Part shown: piece by piece, positions 47,467 through 58,700 of the stretch
Layout of the letters: every line of letters starts with the position of its first letter
Position numbering within the stretch: position 1 is the first letter of the stretch
NCBI GenBank assembly: GCA_018389105.1
Contig: JACATO010000122.1
Span: 2,007,501-2,071,500 of the forward strand
Direction: 5' to 3'
Length of the DNA: 64,000 nucleotides
DNA from: Nautilus pompilius
Taxonomy: Eukaryota > Mollusca > Cephalopoda > Nautilida > Nautilidae
Translations under genes and position numbers: made by a program
The notes under the pieces: generated by a model
What the model was told of the DNA's origin: nothing
Seen by the model: only the letters and a program-made list of their open reading frames with translations
The model's database searches: none

Positions 47467-48747
47467 TTAAGTCGTTGCAAAAGTTTTGTCGGTTTGTATG
47501 TTAATTTAATTTGGAATTCATCTTTTACGTGATTGTAAAGTTGAATATAGATAAGTTATATATTGTTTTTTAACGCGTACTTTGGCATACATTAATGAAA
47601 AACCTACCTTTTCAAAAATTATAAAATGGATATCTGTTTCAGGGTTCTAAGTGAAGCATGGACAGAAATGTATTTTGCACCATTTTGCTTCACAAGTTCA
47701 AACCAGGCCACAAAGCGAGCGAGACAACTCATAACATTAAGCAAACATGGGGTGAGGACACAGCAAATGAGCGCACAGTACAACGATGGTTTGCAGAGGT
47801 TTGATCAGGAGATGTGAGCCTCGAAGATACGGAACATAGCGGACGTCCTTCTAGCTGTGCTGATGACCGTCTCAAAGCCTCAGTTGAAGCCGATCAAAGA
47901 AAAACAGAGCGAGAAATTGCTGGAGAGTTTGATGTAGGCACTGCAGCTGCTTCCCGGCATCTTGATGCAATCAGCAAGGTGAAAAGGCTTGAGAAGCGGG
48001 TGCCTCACGAGTTGATTGAACAACAACAAAATTGTTGATTGGAGATCTGCTCTTCGCTTGTCATAAGAAAGAAAAGTGACCCATTTCTTGACCGAATTAT
48101 TACATGTGATGAAAATGGATTCTTTATGACAATCGCAAACAATCAGCACAGTGGCTCAACAGAGACACTGCTCCTAACCGCAATTCCAAAGCCCAGCTTC
48201 CCACCAAAGGAGGTCATGGTCACTGTCCGGTGGAGTGCAACTGGTGTCATCCACTATAATTTCTTGCAACCTGGCAAAATCACCACAGCTGAGAGGTACT
48301 GCTGTGAATTAAACATTGTCCATCAGAAACTCTCCCAATGACAGCTGGCATTGGTGAATCGAAGAGGCTCAATCCTGTTCCATGACAATGCTTGTCCTCA
48401 TGTTGCAAAAGTGACTCTTTAGAGACTGAAGATGTTGGGATACAAAGTTCTCCATCACCCAGCCTCTTCATCAGACCTTTCTCCCAGCCATCTTTTCAAA
48501 CACCTTGACAGCTTCCTCCATATGAAATCCTTCTCCAACCAAGCAACAACTGAAACTGCTTTCCAACAGTTTATCGACTCCAGAAGTCCAGATTTTCTCA
48601 AGATGGCATAAACGCGCTTGTAACTCGTAGGCAGAAGTGTATTGATTGTAATGGAACTTTCTTTGGTTTATAAACCTCATGTTCAGCAGCGATGTGAATC
48701 TCATTAATGTGGTAAAAAAAACCGACAAAACTTTTGTAACGACCTAA
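47467..48747 (+). mobile_element. Nearly complete, inactivated mariner (Hsmar1/irritans-like)
   Basis: The 1281-bp element is flanked by TA at 47465-47466 and 48748-48749. The terminal inverted repeats are 28-30 bp: the left starts TTAAGTCGTTGCAAAAGTTT and the right, reverse-complemented, starts TTAGGTCGTTACAAAAGTTT. Both resemble mariner ends of the Hsmar1 lineage, as does the transposase. It is inserted at the edge of a (GA)n array. The gap between the left terminal repeat and the transposase start is about 160 bases. Confidence 0.95.
47658..48671 (+). pseudogene. mariner transposase pseudogene
   Basis: The ATG at 47658 opens a frame matching mariner transposases of the Hsmar1 type. The DNA-binding part includes NERTVQRWFAEV and SLEDTEHSGRP; the linker block is RLEKRVPHELIEQQQN. 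The three acidic catalytic positions remain visible as TCDE, ILFHDN and SSDLSP. Four in-frame stops break it: TGA 47802, TGA 48036, TGA 48339 and TAG 48420. All are explainable as single C-to-T changes, three of them CGA to TGA. A pair of compensating one-base shifts (about 48115-48185) and a late shift near 48600 also disrupt it, before the C-terminal QKCIDCNGTFF and TAA at 48669. The loop between the second and third aspartates is two residues shorter than in Hsmar1. It cannot encode an active enzyme. Confidence 0.95.
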
Positions 48748-48749
48748 TA

Positions 48750-49010
48750 AATTCCGTGGAAAACCGCAAGGAAAACGAAACAACACCCTGACTATTTTCA
48801 GAATAACTTTTCCCCTTAAAATACTGTTTCATATGTTGAAATATCGTATTTAATTTTTTACACTCTGAAATATAATACATCCTTAAAATTCACATATAAG
48901 AATAATTTTTTCAAATACAGGAAAATTCAGTCAGAAACACTATCGGATTCTTTCATGGTCTAGTAACTAAAGATTCGATAAAAATTTCCATTCATATTTC
49001 AATTTCTCAG
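48750..49010. other. AT-rich DNA upstream of microexon candidate
   Basis: No feature apart from the splice-acceptor context at its end. Confidence 0.5.
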
Positions 49011-49028
49011 TAGACACCGAAAATGAAG
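49011..49028 (+). CDS. 18-nt microexon candidate, plus strand
   Basis: The acceptor ATTCATATTTCAATTTCTCAG precedes 49011 and a perfect donor AAG|GTAAGT follows 49028, leaving an exon of exactly 18 nt. A branch-like TAACTAA lies about 42 bases upstream of the acceptor. Of the three frames one is open (DTENE with split flanking codons, phase 1 in and out). Another gives ATG-Lys immediately before the donor. No neighbouring exon could be assigned. Confidence 0.25.
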
Positions 49029-52000
49029 GTAAGTCTTCACTGGATGGCTGATCGTGTAACTCTAAACAAAATATTAAAGCACCTTTGCTCCGATGGTTAT
49101 ATAAATCTAACCATTCAACTGACATGAAATAATTTGTTTAAATTCAAAAACTAAATTTAAAATTAAGAAATTTAAAATATTACATATTTTCTCTCGTTGT
49201 CATTAACGCAGATATTTTTTTAAGCTTTATGGATAAAATATATAATAATAATATCATATCCCTTTTACACCTTTTAATGTTTACCTCCCAATTTATATAT
49301 GGCTTTTGTTTCTCTGGTTGCGCATTCATCGATGTTGAGTACCGTGAGGTTCGTATTTATTATTGCTACTTATTTATGTGGTTTGGTCCTTGCCTATTCG
49401 TTGTATACAATTTAATCGTACATTAGTTTTAAATGCCATTTTATTGTTTTTGTTTTCAAATAGAAAGTGATTTAATTACGTGATATTAAAAATACATTTA
49501 ACGTGCTAACTAGCTGTGTAAGTAACATGATAATAGAGAAAAAAAGATGGCGCGGTATGGGAAGAGAAGAGGACAGTGGATAAGTCCGTGTATATCCGAA
49601 AAAAGAAAGATTTATACCGAAAACTAATATTACAAAACTGCTTGAAACAACATAAGCAGATGCATTTGTTCAAGTAGTTGCACCGTTCTTCCATAAAACT
49701 CTCGAGTACCGTCGTAAATATAAACAACTAATTTGCTGATACCTCGAACGTTTCCTGCAGACCTCTATCGGCTGCCTGCTTTATAGTTAATCGGATGAAC
49801 GCTTTTATTTCTTTCTTCGCATTGGTTAATGTAGGAAGAACAAGTGTATTACACGTGTAGCATGGACTCAGGACCGTAACAGAAAACGAGAAGCTGATCG
49901 TCAAAGTCGTCTGTTTTTACAGGTTAGGTTTGAAGAAGCATTTTTCTCTTCGTGTGGCTTAACTGCTTTCCCTTCCTTATTTCTTCTCGACTGCCTCGTT
50001 TGACACAAGAATGACATGTTTCCAAGGTCGTGGGGATGAGTATAAATAGGTCTTGTGGGCCGCTTTCATCTTCTTACCTTCCCCGTTCCTAGACTGCCTG
50101 AAATCAGCGACTGAGGAAACATGGGCGTCTTTTATTTAAGCGAGATGTGTAAGAAATCCGCTTAGCACTAATTGGGTTAATTACAGGCTTACTTGGCAGT
50201 TCTTTCTTTCTTAATAGGTAATTTAAAAACTTGACTGATTGATTTAATAACTTAATCAGCTAGACTGTTGCCCATCTGTCTAAACAGCTTTCTGACTTGA
50301 TACAGCTATAAGGCAGGCGTGTTAAAAGACATTTCGTATTCCTCTTAAATTTCCGATTTACTTTTTTTGAAGTATTTTTGTAGCAACTATTACTTGGTTC
50401 AAAAAACAGACTCGGGTTTCCGAAATGAAGTAGCAAACCCGGTTCACATTATTTGCTAAAAACTAAACATAAGCATATTAATTTTAGAAAGGATTTTGCA
50501 TTATTTGGTAGCTGAAGACAGTTACATTTACACGCATGAAAAATTCGCAGGTTAATAAGTTTTTACATCGTTGCTTAATAATGTTCATGTGTTTTTGTTG
50601 CAGCGATGTGTCTTTAAATCTCTACGTAGCTGCTAATTTCGCTGATAGATCGACCAATCCTATTTGCCAGAGCCTTGAACACTTTCTTCAGCTGCTCGGT
50701 TCTTGTACCGCCAGGAAAAGTGATTCCCATATGCTTCTTAGTCAGCTGCGATGTTTTTTTGATTGGTGGCCTGGTCCACCAGAGGGCTTCCTATCATTAA
50801 TCAAACCGGTTCCTTTAAATTTCTTTATTCAATTCTTAATGAATTTCTCGAGTGGTGGATTTATGTTGTAATATTCCTTAAACTTTTGTTTCACTGCAGT
50901 AACTTATTCGGTTAACAGATGCAACTATTATTCTCCTCGATTCTCGTCGTTTTGATTTCGAACAAAATACAATTAATAAAACTTTAAGAATAGTAATATA
51001 ATTTATTTTTTTTGTTCTGTCTTCGGTAGCTAGATGTCGACATCTCGACGATGGATTGCAAATTTTCAGACATATTTTTCCGATTACTAATAAAATATAT
51101 AATAATTCCTCTATTTACAGTATACGGGTAAATAGATTTAATAAATTCTGGTAAAATGGTTACACATTCCATCTCTGTGACAAATTATTAAAGTCCGCGA
51201 GTGATCGCCCGTGCGCTCGAGATAGCAGCCTCAGTAAACAAGAACGACTCCAAATTAATAATACTAACCAGTTAAAGCAAAGCATAGGATAGATAACGGC
51301 TTTAAGAAATTATTGGAAATCCATTTACTATGTACACTAATATAATACACCAGTTCCTTTTGATGAACGTTCTTGGAACCCCGACATTTTCCCACATGAC
51401 CGCAAAATGTCTGCTCGTCATAAACAGCTCGTTACTTAAATAAACACAGCCTGTCATTACGTTATAACCACCTTATTACCGGGTCATCAGTTAGACTAAC
51501 ACAATATCTATAGGCTGGAACCAGGACGGCAGCTAGATAAAGGGGTACATTACCGCGGCGTCAGTTAAATAAACCTATTTCTTCGTTCTACTTGTGACGT
51601 CATCTAGATATTCACGCCAGATCTTTATGGCATATCAACCGTTTTACGAGCACTTTCATTTTCCGCTAATATTTATAATCTGAAAACTGTTTCGACTGAT
51701 GGATAAGACAAACAGCAGGAAAATTGGGCGCATTGTTTGATGTTGTTTCTCGATACGACACCTGAAGTAGAAGACGGGGGCTACCGGATCTTTGCTAAAG
51801 TCATTGTAAATGTTTCTAGTTGTCTCGTTTTTTAAAAATAAAAAAAAAAAGTTTTTGTATAAGAAAATATGAAACAGTTGTCAACGATGCTCAGTTGATT
51901 GGGATGTGCTACCAGCAGCGGCTGGTTCAATATTTTTTTCGAACAATTCAAACATCGCATCGATAAATGCATAAACAAATTTAACAGCAATTTCGATGTT

Positions 52001-55000
52001 AGATACCTGATCTCGCCTATCGATAACAGCCTCTCCACAAAATCCATGAAAAGTTTTCCGTGTAATTCTTAAGCTCTCTGAAGTTTAAAAAAAAAAATTA
52101 TTTCTGTTATTCTTTGATAAAATTGTGCACTTTCATTTAATATATAAAACAGTAAGCAGCTGACACTCGCAGCCTGTGTGAAGTAGACATACAAATCGGC
52201 CAAACTGAGGAAAAAATATTAGTCAGACGCAGCTTTAATGATCTCGGCCAAAATGCTGTAAATACCATATTCTGTAATGCATCTCTGGACCTAAATTAAC
52301 ATTTCACTTAATTTCTTGTGCTCACATATAAAGGAATATTAAATAAAGCAAATACTAAATGTTAAGTAAATTTCACTTTAAGATGTATTTTTCGTTTTTT
52401 TATGTAAGTCATTAAAAACAAACTGAAGGTGACCGTTCTTTGGTAGGAGCTCTATCAGATGGTCAGCACGTGACCTCGCCCAGAATCTTCAGGTATTCTA
52501 ATTGCTGCCGGCTCTTCAAATTACATCAATATGTGATCATTCTGATTCCTATCTGGATGGGCCCAGGAGATTAACGGCGGTCTATTTTGCCTCTCACGGA
52601 CTGTGAGAATTTTTTTGACGTGTGGAAAGTCAAGACTTTAGTGGATCCCACAATCAAATCCCGAAAATATTCCGTCCGTAGGATGGTTATGTAACCAGCA
52701 GAATTTAAACGTCCATAAATGAATTTAATCTGTTTCGTCTCAAATTGTCCACCCACCCGATGATTTCGAGTCTAATCCAAAGCTTTGCCAACTTTTCCCC
52801 AGATGATCTGATACGGACTGCCAATCTGAAAGATTCACTAGACAAGACGACCTTCTTTGTTCATATTTTTCACCAAATCTCTTTTATCAGTCCACTCGTT
52901 TCGTGTACCAAATTTTGCAAAAGCCATTGCACAGCGTGCCAACTTATTAATGAAGATGCTGCACATGATAAAAGGAATTGGGGTTGTCATTGCGACATCC
53001 ACAATGGCATTTCCGGGCATCTGTATACTTCCTGCCGACGAGTTGTTTAAGCCAGCCACCATTTCGGAGAAGTGGTGAATGGGAAAAATAAAATATAGGA
53101 TAAACGTTTACCCAGTTGGCCTTATGTGGGTGGGAACAGTCATTTGGCTGAGGTGGATGCTGTTGCTTTGAGAAATGATACGGCCTCGATGTTGCTCTTG
53201 TATCGTCGATCGGGCGGAAACGTCATGGTGGCCGAGACAGGCGGAGGGATTCGTAACAGTGATCAGGTCCCTGGTCTACGTACTTTGAGTTCAGCAGACC
53301 TAACGAAGAATGTACTAGAAACTATGATGATTTAAAATGGGGAGGAGGCAATCGTATTGCCAGAAACCACGTCAGAGCCGTACGAAACGAACAGGTATGA
53401 CCTGGTTGTTGTGCCATACAGAACGTGCTTTGTTTCCCCGTCACCGTCCTCAGACACAGGTTTAACATCGCCAGTGCTCTTGACATCCCTGTCACTCTTC
53501 TGAACGATAGTTTTTCGCACTCACACCGTAACCCAACCGCCTACTTCGCCCACCTGCCTTGCAATTGAGCGTGTCTAGGAATAAATGGAGCGCCACTCAT
53601 CGGTACCGCATAAACAGCCGCTAGATGATGTATGAGCGAGTTGAGATCGTGAACTCCGAGAAGTACCATCTTCCCCAACACATTAGCATCACTGTAGGTA
53701 AGATTCGATATCCACAGAACTGTGCCTAGTTTACCTTTCCTATGCAGGAACTAACGCCAAGACGGCCTGATCTTTGTTCCAGGTCTATTCCATCCTCTAT
53801 ATAATTAGAACACCGATTCAGCAGTGATGTGTTAAAATTAAACTGAGCAAAACATTGAATTTCAAACTAGAAAACACCTTTACTTGCTTATATAATAAAT
53901 CTGGACTTTGATTTGAAAAAACAATTTTGAAAATATGTTTGAATAGTAAAATGTTTTGAAGAGTTCCCAGACTTTACGACAGAGGACATTTATCGTCTGC
54001 TCAGCTTCATTTATGAGATTTTTCTTGACCATTAGAAAATTAGGCGACATTTTGTCATTTACTCAATAAGTACAAAGTTGAGACAAGTCCTTGTTCGGGT
54101 GGGGCACATGTCGGGATGGCGCATTTACTGCTATTTCTGATAGGTGCCGGTTCCTTTGCAGGCCACTCAGCACAAGGGAAATCTGCAGAGAGACTTCCGT
54201 TAGTAGTTTGGTGTTGATGGGTATTTCACCGGAAAGATCGGCTTCGTCTGAAGACGACGACTTGGGCCATGAACTCGTCGTCTTTGTTACGTCCCACGCC
54301 GATACGATGGGAGGGGTATTTGAGAAGACACGCCCTAATCGCGAAGTGGCTGAAAACAGACCCCAGCGCTGCTGAGATTTAAAAGAGACTCAAACCCCAT
54401 TAGACCAACGACTCAGGTGAGAGGAACGGGAGCCCTAGGTTCTGTGGCGCTGAGCACCCACGGAAAAGTCGTTAGAGGGAACGTGATACTGTTCGATATT
54501 CCAAGTGTTGTCATAACAACAATAATGGTGTTCGCTATTTATGCTAATATATTTAATTAATTAACCATGTTTTCTTATTATGGCGACTTCCTAAAGTCGC
54601 CGTCTCAGTCTTTTACAAATTCCGGAGGAAATTAACAAAATGGTAAAATCAGATAAACTCCAAATCCTTTTATTGCGTGGCTTTAAAAGGAACAAAAACA
54701 CTCGATGATTTCTTCTAATGTTGGACTTCAGAGCGAAAGTTTCAGTCTTTGTGGTTACATGAGTTTAATGGTCCGGTGAGTTGTTTTGTGGCGGCATAGG
54801 GTCGGTTGGGCCAAGAGAGATCTGCAGCCTCCTCCGGCTCACAGATAATCAAGAAACTTGCGGCAGGTAGAGGCCACAGAGAGCTCCTGCATTTTTTCCC
54901 CCTTATACCACTTCGATTTTACAGCACTTTTGGGTTTTTTTAGGCTGGTGATAGCCGCGATGTGGCGACCGACCTCATCGTGTGGTGTTCTCAGCAAAGG

Positions 55001-55360
55001 CCTCTTCTGAGGGCTGTGCGTGCGTGTGTACAGTTACTACTGTTATAGTAGATTTGTATAGAACTGGTTCATGATTTCATTGTAATCAAAAATTCTAACT
55101 TTAATTCGATTTTGAAAGGAAATAGAAACAATGATATGGCTAAAAGAAAGTTAATAAGTAAACAAAGACCTTTACGTCAGGAACAATGGGTGTCATTATA
55201 GATTTATGAAACTGCTTATTTTCACTGCATATAATTGGGTACTAGCCTTGAGAACAATTAATTCTCTCTTTTATCCCCTTTTAATCGGATTTATCGCCAT
55301 TAACTATGGTAGTGATAATGCGATTATTTCTTTTAACACATTTCCATTATTAGATTACAC
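49029..55360. other. CpG-containing non-coding DNA
   Basis: Six kilobases without a recognised gene, transposon or array. A YY1-type AAGATGGCG occurs at 49544-49552. Overlapping frames on both strands at 52.6-53.5 kb (up to 101 codons) and a 94-codon frame at 54091-54375 have no recognisable motif. A plus-strand donor-like CTCAG|GTGAGA near 54414 is unpaired. Confidence 0.45.
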
Positions 55361-55725
55361 GTGTGTGTTTATGTATGTGTATGTGTGTGTATGAGTGTGT
55401 GTGTGTGTGTGTTTATGTATGTGTGTGTTTATGTATGTGTGTGTTTATGTATGTGTATGTTTATGTATGTGTATGTTTATGTGTGTGTGTGTGTGTGTGT
55501 GTTTATGTATGTGTATGTGTGTGTGTGTGTGTTATGTATGTGTGTGTTTATGTATGTGTATGTTATGTATGTGTATGTTTATGTGTGTGTGTGTTATGTA
55601 TGTGTGTGTGTGTGTTTATGTATGTGTGTGTGTGTTGTGTGTGTGTGTGTGTGTGTGTGTTTATGTATGTGTATGTTTATGTATGTGTATGTGTGTGTTT
55701 ATGTATGTGTGTGTGTGCGTGCGTG

Positions 55726-55759
<34 letters not shown>

Positions 55760-55760
55760 A
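55361..55760. repeat. (GT)n array with higher-order TTTATGTATG units
   Basis: About 400 bases of GT dinucleotides regularly punctuated by TTTATGTATGTGTATG-type units, a two-level tandem organisation. Three long Val/Cys/Met frames across it are repeat artefacts. Confidence 0.97.
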
Positions 55761-58700
55761 TAGGTGATAATCAGGATAGAAGAAGACGTGTTTAGGCCGT
55801 CAACAGTTAATTAGTGCTAGGCGAAGAAGAAACGGCGCCATTGCTCGCAGACGGAGAGATGTGCCGCAGTTGTATTACTGCTGTTAGACTCTATCATTCA
55901 TTCTACGTACCGGTGTCTGCCGGCGGCGTCAGAAATGTGTTTCGTAGGCTGCACGTTTACAAAGTAATTAGTGTTTGACATTCCATTTATATTATTCAAG
56001 AAAGCTTCGAGTCAGGGCAGCGTAGGTATAATAAAGACACCATCATCAACAGCAGCAGGAACTGGTCGTCGATGTGATGGCTTAAAGCGAGAGGACCCAA
56101 GCTTCTCAACTGAAGGATAACTTAACAAATTTTGTTTGTTTTTTAATAGGGTGCAATAACTGTTCGTACTTGATACATCTTTTGCTTACTTTTCGGGATT
56201 TTACATCTCTGAAGGAACCGAAAGGATGGTCCAATGTGTGCATTCAGACTGATGCAACAGGATTACGGAATCTGACGGCTTTCTAGGAATGCTAGCCGCT
56301 GTTTCGTAAACTCTTGCGTGGAAATGCGTAAAAAATGTTGGAGGATATTATGTGTGCATCCGGTTACAGAAGAGCAGGGAGAAAAAAGGTCGTCTAGATT
56401 TTTACTGTCTTGGCCTGCGAAGATGATGTTTCTGTGGAGACCGACTGCGAGGATGTCACAAAACCTGTTAGAGAAAAGCCCAGCTTTGCGGCAGACATTT
56501 TGCGTAGAATTAAATGCCAAAGCGGACAGAGGCTGGGCGTCGGGATGTCACCACTAGAAATCACGTGCTAGTGGCTACGATACCAGAAAATACATCGGTT
56601 AGAGAAACGAAGTGACAAAATAATAAATTCGTCCCCCCCCAGAACGACAGTTCTTGCCAACATTTATATCGTGAAATGGAGCAAGTGTAGATGAGCACAC
56701 CAGAGACTGCTGCCCGCTGCTGTCTTCCACGTGTGGGGCCACCGATCGTACAGGGTTGGCCAAAACTAGTGCGCCACAAACAAAGTAGCGAATGGTCGAG
56801 GGGCATATTACAAAGGAAAAGGGCATTTTAAGATAATAAATCCAACATTATTTCCATGAAACAAATAAAAAAGGAAAATCAGAAACAAAACAGATACTCG
56901 GACATTGCATTGTTCATGGTACAATAGAACTGAAGCGAATAAAATATCAGAACGATTTCGAGTAGTGAAAAAGATTTTGGTTACCACGTAAGATAACAGC
57001 GCGAACTCGCAAGGAATTCCCGTTGTGAACAGTTTGCTCACCACAAAGTGTTAAATTTTAAAATCGATGCCTTCTTAGATATTTAACTATAAACTCTAAT
57101 GTAAAACATTTGGTTGTTTTCAAAGTCAGCGACAAACAAAACAACTGATCACCATCTTAGAACGTTTTGCCAAAATTTTAGATAGTAATTTGTTTGGAAC
57201 CCAAAAGAATTTTACTGCGTGCGTCCAGTTGGTTATCAGGGTTTTAAAAAATATATTGCGGTTTGATCCTCCCCAAAGTTAATTGGAAAGATCTGCGTCA
57301 ACACAACTCATTCTGTTATATATTATCACCCTACTTTTTAATCAGTAATGTATGGAATCACGGTGAGTATATTATAGTGGTATCGTCTGCGAGTTAATTT
57401 CCTTCCAATCAAAGTCAAAACACGTAGATAAATACAAGCATAGATTTATAGCGATTGATTCAATGGGAAAACCCAATTGAAGCACGTGAGAATTCAATAT
57501 AAGGAACGTACTTCTGTCTGTCAGGAGGATAAGATCCTAGTTCTTCATGCACCACTTTGGATTTCGAGAAATTCTTTTCCGAACAACATCATGCACAAAG
57601 TTATGTAGTGTAATGTGTCTCCGTGTAAAACCTGAAAAGAATTGTCCTTAACGACGAGACCCTTGTTATCTGAGAGCGATGCAACAACAGAAGAGCGGAG
57701 TTACGGAATTCTTCGGTCGCTAGGCAATTTTAGTCTACTTTCGTCAAAGTTTCGGATACAATGAACAGCAGCTAGGATTTCCAACGGAATGATACAAGCA
57801 ATTTCCTTGAAATTTTTCTGTAAATGACTGACAGAACCATATGACACATCAGCGCAGTGACACTGGGGTTTGTCGGAAAACAATGGTTTTCGTGCTCCGT
57901 CAGCGGTGCCGCAGCCATGTTCAAAGCACTCCTTGCTTTAGCCAGCTGGAGCACCGGCTATCGGACAAAACAATCCGGCATCTTATGGGCGGACAGCTAT
58001 AATTAAAGTGCTGTGAGCCTTTACTACATGTGCTGTTAAAACAAAGGTACAGCGCCATAATGTTGTAAACTGTTGCCCCTGTAGATATTTTTAAATACTT
58101 TTGTCTTATTACGCACATTTTTGCAATTTGCTGATTAATGAATCAGTTTTACGTCAGTGGATAACTGTTAAATTGTTGATTCTTTGTAAGCACGAATTCT
58201 TTTTCATACAGTAGAGTTTGGCGATGTTAAATACTTAGAAAGACAGACTAAACTAATTAGCTGGTCGTAATTTCTCATCACTGATTATTCCCTTGGTTTA
58301 GCCATAGTGATACGCGCGCTGTTTGTCTTTTCCATGATCTGTCTTTGTCTTTAACGAGCAGAGGTCAATATGATTGGTTTTAATTAAATCTAAGGTCCAG
58401 ACTTTTTGATAAGCGCCAATACTGGAACCTTGGCTCGAGTTAGTTTTTGCTAATGAAGAACCATTCGACAAAAACTAATAAGATCACGGGTAATACGGCC
58501 ATTCTCGTACGTTTACGCATCTGTACAGGAAGATTTATTGGAAACGGTATCAAACGCGAAGCTTGTTGCAGAGACGGTAAAGCGAGTTGATGGTAACGTT
58601 TAAGATGTTACCAGTGATTAAGGCTTGATGCGCTGTGCCCAGGCTAGTGGCGTCATTGCGTGACGAAGGGTCGTCCGTTCGGGGCCTGTGACTCACAAAT

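Noticed and set aside
55361..55795. Val/Cys/Met-rich frames up to 144 codons
   Set aside because: Artefacts of the (GT)n array, open in all three plus-strand frames.
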